Positions 15,946-24,406 are shown, counted from the stretch's first letter. The stretch is 64,000 nt of DNA from Treponema saccharophilum DSM 2985 (GCF_000255555.1 NZ_AGRW01000049.1:62001-126000), one strand, 5' to 3'. Made by a program: numbers and translations. Notes: a model not told the origin generated them from the letters alone.

Positions 15946-18027
15946 TCAGAATCCGTCAGAGGAATTCCCGCCCTCATCGGAAAGCACCGTGGAATCGTCC
16001 TTCCAGACGGGAAGGATTCCGCCTTTTCTCGCCGTGAATTCAGCGGAAAACGAATTCCCGCGGATTTTCGCGTCCGAGCCGGAAAGCTCCGCGATGCGCC
16101 CGCGCCTTCCGACAACGCGGCATGACGACGAGCGCATGTCGAACGAGCCCCCCTGCACGCTGAAAACGACGGCAATCCCCGACACGGACGCGAAACGGCT
16201 CGACTCGCAGAAGATTTTCGACGAGAGCGCAGAAACAGCGCATCCGTATTCGGAGCTCTGAACGGTGACGCCGGCATTCCTGAACACGACGAGCGAATTC
16301 ATCGCCGTCAGAACAGTCCCGTCGAGCGGAAAGTGCCCGACGATTTCGGTTCCGTCAAAAGACACGCCCGCATTCTCAAGGACGAACATACGCTTCGAGT
16401 CCGACTCCGCGCCGCCCTCCGCCTTCTTCTCAAAGACGCAGCCCTCGACCTCAAGGCTCGCGCTCCTGACGGTGAGAAATGCGCCGTCACCCATCGAGAA
16501 CCCTGAGCCGCTTTCCGCCGCCGTTATCGTGCAGTTGGACGGGAACACCGTCTCGCCGTCCGGGAACGGAACCATCCCCGAAACGTAGAAATGCGCGAAC
16601 CGGTGCTTTTTGAGGACGTCCGCCATCTCGGCGACGCTTCCGAACGGCCGCCCGCGGCTTCCGTCCCGCGCAGAATCCGGCGCGCTGGCGGAGACGTAAT
16701 AGTTGAATTCGTCGACGGTGACGCCGTATTCGGAAATTCCGCCGGCGTTCCCGCTTTTGTCTCGCGCGTATGCCCTGACTTTGTACCGGACGACGCGCTC
16801 TCCATGCGACGGAAGCGGAATCGGCCCCGAATACGGGACGAATTCCTCCGCGCCGCTCGAATTTTCGCTTTCGTCCGCGGAGAATTCGGCGACAGAGCAG
16901 AACACGTCGGCGCCGTCCTCCGCAAGAACGGAAAGCTCGACCGAGCTGCGCGCATAGCTTCCGCCCTCGCTCGGGGAAAAAACAGGCGGAAGCGGCGGAC
17001 GTTTGTCGAGGGAGAACGGTGAAGACAAGGTTCCCTGATAGACGCCGTCGCAAAAAACGGAGAAAACGGCATCGGCGCTTATGTCGTCGCCGGAAAATGT
17101 ATCGAAAACGACGCTGGTGAACGAGCCTCCGTCGCTGACAGTACCCGCGATGCCGCTGTCAAAAATCCCAATGCGGTATCTCGCGTCCCCGACAAGGGAA
17201 AAACGCACCCCGTCAGTCGAATATCCGACGGAAACGGAAGGGAGTTCCGGAAGGACAAACCGCTGCACGGGATTCCCCGCCTCGTATTCGACGCTCTGCC
17301 ACTCGACGAAATGGGGGACGCTCCTGTCAACCTCTATTTTCTCGCCCGTCCCCGCCTTCATCCACATCCCGTCGTCAATCCGCCAAATCTGGCTCCTGTC
17401 GCCGAACGAAATCCACTTCCAGTCCTCGACGGAAAACGGCACGGAAAGGCGCGCGAACGTCCCTGCCCCGCTTCCCACGACGAATATCACGAAACGGCAG
17501 GACGCGGAAGCGGAGGAGACAGTGCACGGAACGTAGCGCGAAAGGGCATTCGGCTCGCTGACGGAAATCGTCTTCCCGGGGATGAACGGCATGTCGCCGT
17601 CACCTATGCAATAGGAAAGCGTCGCGGGAATCTCAAGTTTCTCACCGCCGGAAACGGGAACAACGCCCGCCGACGCGACCTTCTCGAAGAAATCGCGCTC
17701 GATGCCGGAGGAAAAAGACGACGGCTCCGACGCGACCGTGTAATCGACAGCGAATTCCTCGCGGCTGCCGTCCCGCCCGAAGCAGACGATGCGGAGCTTG
17801 ACGTCGCCGCCCACGTCTATCAGGACGGGACCATCGTAAGCGAAACCGGAGTCGAGGGGATTTGACGACGTGAACGAGTAGAAGCATTCCTCATCATCGC
17901 CGATATCGAGTACGAGCGGCTGCCTGTTCGCCCACCTTCCCGCGACAGGGGAGATTACGCGAACAGAAGCCGCAGCCTCGAAGGCAAGCGAAAAAAGCAA
18001 AGCGAATACAGAAAAAAGAACCCGCAC
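15946..18027 (-). CDS. Secreted multidomain protein with Ig-like modules and a right-handed beta-helix-like C-terminus
   Basis: 693 residues, not recognised as a named family. A signal peptide (about 1-21) is followed by beta-rich Ig/chitobiase-like modules: a linker DKRPPLPPVFSPSEGG near 355-370 resembles the junctions of such extracellular domains. From about 470 a segment FNYYVSASAPDSARDGSRG resembles the start of DUF1565-type parallel beta-helix proteins. The last 200 residues have short repeated strands (ASLEVEGCVFEK, AGVSFDGTEIVG, NSLVVFRNAGVTVQSSE) that suggest a right-handed beta-helix. It is probably surface or periplasmic. The start is GTG with a close AGGA. It lies between a phosphoribosyltransferase gene and rnhB. 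Confidence 0.6.
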   Translation of the reverse strand: MRVLFSVFALLFSLAFEAAASVRVISPVAGRWANRQPLVLDIGDDEECFYSFTSSNPLDSGFAYDGPVLIDVGGDVKLRIVCFGRDGSREEFAVDYTVASEPSSFSSGIERDFFEKVASAGVVPVSGGEKLEIPATLSYCIGDGDMPFIPGKTISVSEPNALSRYVPCTVSSASASCRFVIFVVGSGAGTFARLSVPFSVEDWKWISFGDRSQIWRIDDGMWMKAGTGEKIEVDRSVPHFVEWQSVEYEAGNPVQRFVLPELPSVSVGYSTDGVRFSLVGDARYRIGIFDSGIAGTVSDGGSFTSVVFDTFSGDDISADAVFSVFCDGVYQGTLSSPFSLDKRPPLPPVFSPSEGGSYARSSVELSVLAEDGADVFCSVAEFSADESENSSGAEEFVPYSGPIPLPSHGERVVRYKVRAYARDKSGNAGGISEYGVTVDEFNYYVSASAPDSARDGSRGRPFGSVAEMADVLKKHRFAHFYVSGMVPFPDGETVFPSNCTITAAESGSGFSMGDGAFLTVRSASLEVEGCVFEKKAEGGAESDSKRMFVLENAGVSFDGTEIVGHFPLDGTVLTAMNSLVVFRNAGVTVQSSEYGCAVSALSSKIFCESSRFASVSGIAVVFSVQGGSFDMRSSSCRVVGRRGRIAELSGSDAKIRGNSFSAEFTARKGGILPVWKDDSTVLSDEGGNSSDGF

Positions 18028-18051
18028 CGTCCTGCAATCCCCTTCCCCGCT

Positions 18052-18663
18052 CTACTCCCCGCCGCCCAAAAGGCGTCCGAGAATCGGGCGCAGCGCCTCA
18101 TCCTGCTTGAAGTAGTTCTCCTCAAGCTCCTCCTGCGACAAACCGACAAGCTCGTGGCTCATATAGTGAATCCACCTGTCTTCCTCCGGCTTCGCGATGT
18201 CGAACTTGCGGCACCAATAATCCGGCTTTATCGGAAGTGTCGGCCTGTCGAGGAAATTTTTGAAATCGTGGACGACGACCTTGATGTCCTTTCTCGGGAC
18301 GCCGTAGCTCATCAGAACCTCGACGAGATAGTTGAGCGTACGCCCCGTATCGTAAATATCATCGACGAGGAGGATTTTGTCGCCCGCGCGCAGATGCTCC
18401 GGCGAATACGTCCACCCGTCAATCCTGATGGCGCTGCTCTGATGCACGTCAGTGTAGCTTCTAGCGACGACTGCGGCATAGAGAACCGGCTTCTCGGTCT
18501 TCCTCGCAATCTTGAAATACTCGCTTATGACGTTTGCCATGTACGCCCCGCCCCTGAGCGACGTGTAGATGACATCCGGGACGAAACCGTCCTCCCTGTA
18601 GATTTTCTCGGCAAGCTTGATTGCGTTGTTCCTCACAACATCGTAAGACAGAAATTCTTTCAT
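18052..18663 (-). CDS. Phosphoribosyltransferase-domain protein (xanthine/hypoxanthine PRTase-like)
   Basis: 203 residues. A type I PRTase fold is indicated by the early YTSLRGGAYMANVISEYF loop and the PRPP-binding acidic motif in DKILLVDDIYDTGRTLNYL at about 105-120. The C-terminal region (PIKPDYWCRKF, WIHYMSHEL) resembles xanthine/hypoxanthine PRTases of the Gpt type. It would salvage a purine base, or regulate as PRTase-like proteins sometimes do. The start at 18663 is chosen because GAGGAG precedes it and it overlaps the phosphatase stop by 4 bases; the longer open frame into the phosphatase gene is rejected. Confidence 0.8.
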   Translation of the reverse strand: MKEFLSYDVVRNNAIKLAEKIYREDGFVPDVIYTSLRGGAYMANVISEYFKIARKTEKPVLYAAVVARSYTDVHQSSAIRIDGWTYSPEHLRAGDKILLVDDIYDTGRTLNYLVEVLMSYGVPRKDIKVVVHDFKNFLDRPTLPIKPDYWCRKFDIAKPEEDRWIHYMSHELVGLSQEELEENYFKQDEALRPILGRLLGGGE

Positions 18664-19121
18664 TTTGACTCCTCTGAAATTGTTCCAAAAAGCCCCGTGC
18701 ACCCGCGCATCACATCGTCGAACGTCTCGTCGAAATTCCCCGTATACCACGGGTCGGCGACATCGCGCGCCTCTCCGCAGTATTCGAGCAGCTTGTGGAT
18801 TTTCCCCTCCGGGTCAGAACCGAAAATCCGTGCAAGGTGGCGGACGTTCTCGTCGTCCATGCACACAATAAAATCGAACGAGCCGTATTCGTCCGCCGTG
18901 ACGAGCCGCGCGACATGCTCCGTGAACGGAATGCCGTTGCGGACAAGCGCGCTCCTCGTCCCGCGATGTATCGGGCAGCCGATTGCATCATACGTCGTGG
19001 CGGCAGAATCGACGAAGAAATCAGCGCCCTTCCCGCGGCTGGCAGCGATGTGCTTGAAAACCATCTCCGCCATCGGCGAACGGCAGATGTTTCCATGGCA
19101 GATGAACAATATCCTTTTCAT
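18660..19121 (-). CDS. Low-molecular-weight protein-tyrosine phosphatase
   Basis: 153 residues, the normal family length. The CX5R catalytic loop is CHGNICRS at residues 8-15, and the general acid is the Asp of the DPWYTG loop at about 121. Substrates are unknown; such enzymes act on phosphotyrosine proteins or on arsenate/small phosphates. No Shine-Dalgarno precedes the ATG; instead TATAAT ends 7 bases upstream, so the message may be leaderless. It overlaps the downstream PRTase gene by 4 bases, so the two should be co-translated. Confidence 0.9.
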   Translation of the reverse strand: MKRILFICHGNICRSPMAEMVFKHIAASRGKGADFFVDSAATTYDAIGCPIHRGTRSALVRNGIPFTEHVARLVTADEYGSFDFIVCMDDENVRHLARIFGSDPEGKIHKLLEYCGEARDVADPWYTGNFDETFDDVMRGCTGLFGTISEESK

Positions 19122-19128
19122 TCAGTCG

Positions 19129-19134
19129 ATTATA
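19129..19134 (-). promoter_or_regulatory. TATAAT box 7 bases upstream of the phosphatase start
   Basis: Perfect -10 hexamer on the minus strand. The expected transcription start falls at or within a base of the ATG. A -35 match is weak (T-rich). Confidence 0.55.
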
Positions 19135-19280
19135 CAGAATCACGCGGAATAAAAAAACGGAAAGAGCAAAATAAAACGAAAAAACAATCGTCCGCCGCCA
19201 AGAATGCAACTTATTACGGTATTAAAACCGCTTGTCTGCGTTTTTTCTTAAAATGCCGTGCAATCATCAAAAATACGGTA

Positions 19281-19286
19281 TAGAAT
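19281..19286 (+). promoter_or_regulatory. TAGAAT box 6 bases upstream of the FliM-like gene
   Basis: TATAGAAT lies directly upstream of AAGGGA-ATG. The purines AAGGGA abut the start, too near for a normal Shine-Dalgarno spacing. No -35 is evident. Confidence 0.45.
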
Positions 19287-19292
19287 AAGGGA

Positions 19293-19943
19293 ATGGATAA
19301 TGCAAATAACATAAGCCTCTCCCAAGACGAAGTAGACAGGCTGCTCGGACGGCCGGCAGTTCCGACGCAGAAAAAAGAAGCTCCGGCATTCAAAAGGGAA
19401 ACCATAGCGACGGACGCCGAGATTGCGAAATTCGGCACGCTCATGGACGATTTTTCGGCGATACTCAAAAAGCACCTCAAGGATGTTTTCTCGGAGCAGG
19501 GAATACGGAAGCTGACGCCGTCAGCCACGGAGCAGATAAGCCGCGCGGAATTCATGACGACGATATCGGACAACGATTTTCTGTTCCTCGTCGAGATAGA
19601 GAAACATGAAATCCTCATCAAATTCGACTCGTTCCTGTTCTGCTCCCTCGCGGGCATCTCCTTCAACATAAACCACAAGACGAACATGTTCCAGAACGAA
19701 GTCATAAGAACGGTCATAACCCCGATGGTCATCGACGCGATGCTCAAAGCCGCGCACAGGCACGAGCCGAAGAACCTCGTAAAGACGACACCGCTTTTCG
19801 ACCTCCCGGAGCTCGAGGGGCTGAAGACGGAGACGCCAGGAATAAGCGCGTCGTTCACATGGAACGAAGGGTTCAAGTCTCTCGGAATCGAAAAGTTCTT
19901 CTTCCAGAAGGATTTTCTGGACTTCCTCCTGTCGCAGCGGTAA
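19293..19943 (+). CDS. FliM-like protein: CheY-docking N-terminus plus CheC/FliM-like core, no C-terminal SpoA domain
   Basis: 216 residues. The first 20 residues contain LSQDEVDRLLG, very close to the LSQxEIDxLL peptide by which flagellar switch protein FliM binds phospho-CheY. Residues 40-175 can be aligned by eye with the FliM middle domain (a helix FGTLMDDFSAILKKHL, then SRAEFMTTISDNDFLFLVEIE and a later helix VIRTVITPMVIDAMLKAA). The usual C-terminal SpoA/FliN-like domain is missing; the protein ends at residue 216 against about 330-350 for FliM. It stands alone, outside any flagellar operon. It may be a CheY-P binding or dephosphorylating accessory; that role is inference. Confidence 0.65.
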   Translation: MDNANNISLSQDEVDRLLGRPAVPTQKKEAPAFKRETIATDAEIAKFGTLMDDFSAILKKHLKDVFSEQGIRKLTPSATEQISRAEFMTTISDNDFLFLVEIEKHEILIKFDSFLFCSLAGISFNINHKTNMFQNEVIRTVITPMVIDAMLKAAHRHEPKNLVKTTPLFDLPELEGLKTETPGISASFTWNEGFKSLGIEKFFFQKDFLDFLLSQR

Positions 19944-19985
19944 ATTCTTTTTTTGAAAAAAAATCGTGAAAAATTAAAAAAGCTG

Positions 19986-20014
19986 TTGACATAAAAAGAA
20001 AGTACTGCTATTAT
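19986..20014 (+). promoter_or_regulatory. Consensus promoter of tRNA-Asp
   Basis: TTGACA (19986-19991), exactly 17 bases, then TATTAT (20009-20014). The expected start is about 8 bases before the tRNA. Confidence 0.85.
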
Positions 20015-20028
20015 CTCAAACATCAATT

Positions 20029-20102
20029 GCGGTGTTAGCGAAGTTGGTTATCGCGCTGGCCTGTCACGCCGGAGATCGCGGGTTCGAGCCCCGCACATCG
20101 CG
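20029..20102 (+). tRNA. tRNA-Asp (GTC)
   Basis: Complete cloverleaf: acceptor GCGGTGT/ACATCGC, D stem GCGA/TCGC, anticodon loop CTGTCAC with anticodon GTC, and T arm GCGGG-TTCGAGC-CCCGC. Discriminator is G. The 3' CCA is not encoded. Confidence 0.97.
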
Positions 20103-20104
20103 AA

Positions 20105-20133
20105 AAGCCCCTCGGCTTTTTGAGGGGTTTTTC
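20105..20133 (+). terminator. Intrinsic terminator between tRNA-Asp and tRNA-Pro
   Basis: CCCCTC and GAGGGG pair with extra A/T pairs around GGCTTTTT, followed by a T-rich tail. It ends only about 4 bases before tRNA-Pro, which has no visible promoter of its own. Confidence 0.75.
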
Positions 20134-20136
20134 TTT

Positions 20137-20209
20137 CGGGTAGTAGCGCAGCTGGTAGCGCACTACGTTCGGGACGTAGGGGTCGCTGGTTCGAATCCAG
20201 TCTACCCGA
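20137..20209 (+). tRNA. tRNA-Pro (CGG)
   Basis: Complete cloverleaf: acceptor CGGGTAG/CTACCCG, D stem GCGC/GCGC, anticodon stem CTACG/CGTAG with loop TTCGGGA (anticodon CGG), T arm GCTGG-TTCGAAT-CCAGT. Discriminator A; CCA not encoded. Confidence 0.97.
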
Positions 20210-20210
20210 C

Positions 20211-20246
20211 AATCCACTGGACTGAATAGTTCAGTGGATTTTTTTT
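20211..20246 (+). terminator. Intrinsic terminator after tRNA-Pro
   Basis: AATCCACTG pairs with CAGTGGATT, with an inner ACTGAA/TTCAGT alternative stem, followed by eight T bases. Confidence 0.9.
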
Positions 20247-20302
20247 GCGCGCATCGGGTTTTAGTGCACGCCTTCAAAAGGAAACTTCAAAAATCATCCC
20301 GG

Positions 20303-20338
20303 GCAAAAAAAATCCCCGGAATGAAAACTCCGGGGAAA
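20303..20338 (-). terminator. Intrinsic terminator of fusA
   Basis: CCCCGGA and TCCGGGG arms around an 8-base loop; on the minus strand the stem is followed by a run of eight T bases. Confidence 0.85.
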
Positions 20339-20404
20339 ATCAGAATACAAAACGCTGAACTGAAATGCCTAAGACAGACCCCGGCATTTCAGAACCTCAA
20401 AAAA

Positions 20405-22465
20405 TCAGAACGCCCTATCAAGGCCGCCCGCCTTCACCTGGAAATGGCTGAATTCCATGCTGAAGCTCGCCCTTCCCTGCGTGACGGAACGCAGCGTCGT
20501 GGAGAACCCGAACATCTTCGCCATCGGTGCCGTGCAGTGGACAATCTCGCACGATGCTTTCGAATCCTGCCCTTGAATCATCCCGCCCCGCTGTGTTATC
20601 TGGCTTATCGCATCGCCGACAAATTCGAGCGGGCACGAAATATCGACGTTCATGACCGGCTCGAGAAGCTCGGGAGAAGCCTTGCGCGCCGCCTCGTCGA
20701 ACGCCTGAGCCGCGCACGCCGTGAACGCCATCGGGGAAGCCGTAAGCTCGTTCCAGTCGAGGGAAGTAACCTCCACGCCGACATCGGCGCACGGATACCC
20801 GTACTGGATTCCCGAACCGAACGAATTCTCCACGCCGGCCTTTACGGCATCGTATATCTCCTCGGGAATATTCTTGTCGTGGACGGAGCATGAGTACGTG
20901 TTTCCCGCGCCGCGCTCGTTCTGGAATATCCTGAGCGTGACGCCCGCTGAATTCTCCTTTCCGGCGAGAACTTTGTCCCATGTCTCGGAATGAGAAACCT
21001 CGGACGTGACGCTCTCGCGGTACGTGACCTGCGGCGCGCCGACATTCGCCTTGACGCCGAAATCATCCTTCATGCGCGTAACAAGGACGTCAAGATGGAG
21101 CTCGCCCATGCCGCTGATGATAAGCTGCCCGGTTTCCGCGTCCTCATGGCTCGTGAAAGTCGGGTCCTCGCGGCTCATTATCGCAAGCGTCTCGACAAGC
21201 TTGTCCTTGTCGGAAAGCGTCTCCGGCTCAATCGCGACAGAAATCACCGGCTCCGGGAATCGGACGCTCTCCAGCAGAACCGGGAAGCCCTCGCTTCCGA
21301 GCGTGTCGCCGGTCTGGGCAAGCTTCAGCCCCACGAAAACGGCGATGTCGCCAGCAGATACGCTCTCCATCTGCTCCATGTGGTTCGCGTTGACGCGGAG
21401 GATTCTGTTTATGCGCTCGCGCTTTTTCTTCCCGACGTTGAGCACCTGAGAACCTGCCGTGAATTTTCCGGAATAGACGCGGACGAAGCACAGCGCGCCC
21501 ATTTCCCTGTCCTGCTGAATCTTGAAGACCAGGCCGAGCGGCATCTTCTTCTCGTCGCACGGAATCTCGACCTCCTCCTCCTTGTCCTTCTTCGAGTGGA
21601 TTCCCTTCGCGGCGGGAACGTCGAGCGGAGAAGGAAGATACGATATGACGGCGTCGATAAGCGGCTGGATTCCCTGGTTGCGCCGCGCGGAACCAAGGAC
21701 GAACGGCACGAACGCGCGGGAGATTGTCCCCTTGCGGATTGCGGCGACGAGCATCTCGTTCGTGATTTCGCCGCCCTCGAGGTAGATTTCCGCAAGCTCG
21801 TCATCTGAGCCGGCGACATCCTCGACAAGCTTGGCACGCCACTTCTCGGCCTCGGCAAGGTTTGCCCCGGAAATGTCGGTCTCGGTGAATTTCTCCCCCT
21901 CGCTTTCCTCGTCCCATCTGATTTCCTTCATTTTGATGAGGTCGATTACGCCCTCGAAATCAGGCCCCTGCCCTATCGGAATCTGAAGCGCGACCGTATC
22001 GCAGCCGAATTTTTCCTTTATGTCGCCAAGGCAGTAGAAGAAATCGGCTCCGACCCTGTCCATTTTGTTGACGAAGCATATCCTCGGAACGTTGAATTCG
22101 TCGGCCTGCTTCCAGACCGTCTCCGTCTGCGGCTGGACGCCATCGACGGCGCAGATGACCGCGACGGCACCGTCAAGCACCCTGAGCGAGCGCTCGACCT
22201 CGGCAGTGAAATCAACGTGCCCCGGAGTGTCGATTATGTTGATGGTATGACCATCCCACTGCGTCGTTATGGCGGCGGACGCGATTGTGATGCCGCGCTC
22301 CTGCTCCTGCTTCATGAAATCCATCGTCGCAGCACCGTCGTCTATTTCGCCGATTTTATGAATTTTTCCAGTATAATAGAGGATTCGCTCCGTCGTTGTA
22401 GTCTTTCCCGCGTCGATGTGCGCCATGATTCCGATATTGCGCATCTTCTTCAAATCAACCGCCAT
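20405..22465 (-). CDS. fusA: Translation elongation factor G
   Basis: 686 residues, full EF-G length. The G domain starts [19 protein letters not shown] (G1) with RGITIASAA (switch I), DTPGHVDF (G3) and NKMDR (G4). Domains II-V follow, including the domain IV segment [16 protein letters not shown] and the domain V end FSMEFSHFQ. Spirochaetes can carry two EF-G paralogues (translocation and ribosome recycling); which this is cannot be decided by eye. The ATG at 22465 has GGAGGG 8 bases upstream. A longer frame would run through the tRNA-Lys gene and is rejected. A terminator separates it from tRNA-Lys and no obvious separate promoter is seen. Confidence 0.95.
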   Translation of the reverse strand: MAVDLKKMRNIGIMAHIDAGKTTTTERILYYTGKIHKIGEIDDGAATMDFMKQEQERGITIASAAITTQWDGHTINIIDTPGHVDFTAEVERSLRVLDGAVAVICAVDGVQPQTETVWKQADEFNVPRICFVNKMDRVGADFFYCLGDIKEKFGCDTVALQIPIGQGPDFEGVIDLIKMKEIRWDEESEGEKFTETDISGANLAEAEKWRAKLVEDVAGSDDELAEIYLEGGEITNEMLVAAIRKGTISRAFVPFVLGSARRNQGIQPLIDAVISYLPSPLDVPAAKGIHSKKDKEEEVEIPCDEKKMPLGLVFKIQQDREMGALCFVRVYSGKFTAGSQVLNVGKKKRERINRILRVNANHMEQMESVSAGDIAVFVGLKLAQTGDTLGSEGFPVLLESVRFPEPVISVAIEPETLSDKDKLVETLAIMSREDPTFTSHEDAETGQLIISGMGELHLDVLVTRMKDDFGVKANVGAPQVTYRESVTSEVSHSETWDKVLAGKENSAGVTLRIFQNERGAGNTYSCSVHDKNIPEEIYDAVKAGVENSFGSGIQYGYPCADVGVEVTSLDWNELTASPMAFTACAAQAFDEAARKASPELLEPVMNVDISCPLEFVGDAISQITQRGGMIQGQDSKASCEIVHCTAPMAKMFGFSTTLRSVTQGRASFSMEFSHFQVKAGGLDRAF

Positions 22466-22493
22466 TTTTCGCCCTCCGAAAATCCCGAATGTC

Positions 22494-22530
22494 AAAAAAA
22501 AAGGAATCTTGGCGATATTCACCAAGATTC
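22494..22530 (-). terminator. Intrinsic terminator between tRNA-Lys and fusA
   Basis: AATCTTGG pairs with CCAAGATT around a 9-base loop; on the minus strand a run of nine T bases follows. Only about 28 bases remain to the fusA start. Confidence 0.85.
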
Positions 22531-22537
22531 CCAACTC

Positions 22538-22610
22538 TGAGCTACGATGGACTCGAACCATCGACAGCCGCCTTAAAAGGGCGGTGCTCTACCACCTGAG
22601 CTAGTAGCCC
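22538..22610 (-). tRNA. tRNA-Lys (TTT)
   Basis: Complete cloverleaf on the minus strand: acceptor GGGCTAC/GTAGCTC, D stem GCTC/GAGC, anticodon stem CCGCC/GGCGG with loop CTTTTAA (anticodon TTT), T arm GATGG-TTCGAGT-CCATC. Discriminator A; CCA not encoded. Confidence 0.97.
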
Positions 22611-22636
22611 ATCCATTCATTGCTGAATGTTTTTAC

Positions 22637-22665
22637 AATATATCCAAACGGAAGATTTTGGTCAA
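22637..22665 (-). promoter_or_regulatory. Promoter of tRNA-Lys
   Basis: On the minus strand TTGACC (22665-22660), a 17-base spacer, and TATATT (22642-22637). It is the last recognisable promoter before fusA. Confidence 0.8.
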
Positions 22666-22716
22666 GCGGATTTTCTTTTTTTTTCGGAAAAAACATGAAA
22701 ATCCGCGACGTTCCCG

Positions 22717-24216
22717 TCAGTTGAACTTGTACCGTCCCGTGGAAATAGTATGCCCGCCGTTGTATACGTCGAACCATATCTCCTTGTTCTTCGATATGTC
22801 GAGCGCCTCGTAGAATTCCTTGAGGTTCGTGACCTTCTTGTCGTTCACCGCCGTTATGACGTCCCCGTTCTGAATCCTGAGCGCGGCCGCCGGCGACTTC
22901 TCGAGGACACGGGAAACCGCGACGCCCTTGACATTCGAATCATCAATCTGAAGCTCCTTCCTGAGCTCGTCGGTCAGCGGAGACGCGAAGAATCCCGGCC
23001 AGAGCTTCGCGTTGTCGCTGCCCGAATCATTCGAGCGCTCCTCAATCTTCACGCTGACGGAAACCTCCTTTCCGCCGCGAATAACCTTGAACGACGCCTT
23101 CTCGCCGGAAGGAAGGTAGCCGACCTCGCGCTGCAGCTCCGAGACGCCCTTTATGGCCTTCCCGTTCAGCTCGATTATGTAGTCGCCGGCCTGGATTCCG
23201 CCCTTGAACGCGGGAGAGCCGATAAAAACCTGCGACGCGAGCGCCCCGCTCTTCCCCTTAAGACCGAGGCTGTCCTTGTAGTTGTCGGTCACATCGAGGA
23301 GCGAGACGCCGAGCCAACCGTACGTTATCTTCCCCTTGTCGATGAAATCGTCTATCGCGCGCTTGACGGAATTTATCGGGATGGAGAACCCGAGCCCGAC
23401 GCTTCCGCCGGAATTCGACGCAATCCACGTGTTGATGCCGATAACCTCGCCGTATATATTCACGAGCGGGCCGCCGGAATTTCCCTGGTTGATTGCGGCA
23501 TCCGTCTGGATGAAATCGTTGAGGTTCCCAATCTGCGTGCCGCTCCTTCCTATCGCGCTGACGATTCCCTGCGTCACCGACTGCCTGTATCCGAGCGGGG
23601 CGCCCATCGCAAGGCAGATGTCCCCCGTCTGAACCTCGTCCGAATTGCCGAGCGAGGCAACGACGATGTTCGAATCCGACTTGACCTCGAACGAGACGAG
23701 CGCTATGTCCTGCCTCTCGTCCGCGCCGACGAGCTTCCCGTCAAATTCCTGGCCGTCGTTCAGCTTGACCTTTATCGAATCCGCCTTTCCGGCAACGTGG
23801 TTGTTGGTGAGAACGTAGACGGTGTTGCCCGAGCGCCTGACGATTACGCCGGAGCCGAGCCCCGACTGCACGCGCTCGCGCGTTCTGTCCTTGTCGTTTT
23901 GATTCGGGATTCCGAAGAAGAAGAACGGGAAATCATCGAACGGGGACGCCGCCGAGACGACCGTCTTCTCCGTGACGTCGATTTCCACGACGGACGGAAG
24001 GACGCCCGAGCTTATCGCCCTGAACGACGACTGGAGCGCCTCAAGGACACCGAGATCGCTCCTTGAGATTTCGACAGCGGAATTCTTAGGAGATTCCGCG
24101 AAAACGGTATCCGCCGAACCGTGAACCTCGACCCTGTGGCATGAAAGCGAGAAAAAAGAAAATGCCAACGCTCCGACAGCGGTGGCACCAAGCACGCTTT
24201 TTGTGATTTTTCTCAT
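22717..24216 (-). CDS. htrA: HtrA/DegP-family periplasmic serine protease
   Basis: 499 residues. It degrades or refolds damaged envelope proteins. The trypsin-like domain has the catalytic triad His140 (LTNNHVAG), Asp170 (RQDIALVS) and Ser247 (GNSGGPL). Two PDZ domains follow (about 300-385 and 410-495), each with a carboxylate-binding loop (YGWLGVSLLD). The signal peptide region ends at SLSCHR; Cys26 could be a relaxed spirochaetal lipobox, so it may be membrane-tethered. GAGG precedes the ATG. The gene lies downstream of map, as in the T. pallidum TP0841/TP0842 pair, but with its own leader containing a terminator-like hairpin. Confidence 0.94.
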   Translation of the reverse strand: MRKITKSVLGATAVGALAFSFFSLSCHRVEVHGSADTVFAESPKNSAVEISRSDLGVLEALQSSFRAISSGVLPSVVEIDVTEKTVVSAASPFDDFPFFFFGIPNQNDKDRTRERVQSGLGSGVIVRRSGNTVYVLTNNHVAGKADSIKVKLNDGQEFDGKLVGADERQDIALVSFEVKSDSNIVVASLGNSDEVQTGDICLAMGAPLGYRQSVTQGIVSAIGRSGTQIGNLNDFIQTDAAINQGNSGGPLVNIYGEVIGINTWIASNSGGSVGLGFSIPINSVKRAIDDFIDKGKITYGWLGVSLLDVTDNYKDSLGLKGKSGALASQVFIGSPAFKGGIQAGDYIIELNGKAIKGVSELQREVGYLPSGEKASFKVIRGGKEVSVSVKIEERSNDSGSDNAKLWPGFFASPLTDELRKELQIDDSNVKGVAVSRVLEKSPAAALRIQNGDVITAVNDKKVTNLKEFYEALDISKNKEIWFDVYNGGHTISTGRYKFN

Positions 24217-24254
24217 GGAAAACCTCCGAATATATCTTTGATTTTAATTTAATG

Positions 24255-24294
24255 AAAAAAGCAGCGCCCGGCAAACGCGACCGCCACGCTGCTT
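24255..24294 (-). terminator. Terminator-like hairpin in the htrA leader
   Basis: On the minus strand GCAGCG and CGCTGC arms (with inner GCGG/CCG pairing) are followed at once by six T bases. It lies about 40 bases before the htrA start and downstream of a candidate promoter (TTGCGC-16-TATAGT near 24330-24355), so it could be an attenuator or the end of a short RNA. Confidence 0.55.
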
Positions 24295-24354
24295 ACAAAG
24301 AGGTAAACGCGAGAAAAACGGCAATGTTACTATAAAATGTTGTTAGCGCCGCGC

Positions 24355-24388
24355 AAAAAAAACGCGCCCCGAATTTTCCGGGACGCGC
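24355..24388 (-). terminator. Intrinsic terminator of map
   Basis: GCGCGTCCCG pairs with CGGGGCGCG (one bulge) on the minus strand, followed by eight T bases, about 20 bases after the map stop. Confidence 0.8.
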
Positions 24389-24406
24389 CATAGTCAAAAA
24401 AGGAAA

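Noticed and set aside
20035-20277. Open frame over the two tRNA genes on the minus strand
   Set aside because: It is made of tRNA and terminator sequence read backwards.
22466-22561. N-terminally extended fusA
   Set aside because: The extension overlaps the terminator and the tRNA-Lys gene and is unlike EF-G; the ATG at 22465 has GGAGGG.
22666-22706. Inverted repeat after htrA as a terminator
   Set aside because: GCGGATTTTC/GAAAATCCGC pair well, but the T-run lies in the loop on the plus strand and no T-tract follows on the minus strand. It overlaps the tRNA-Lys -35 region.
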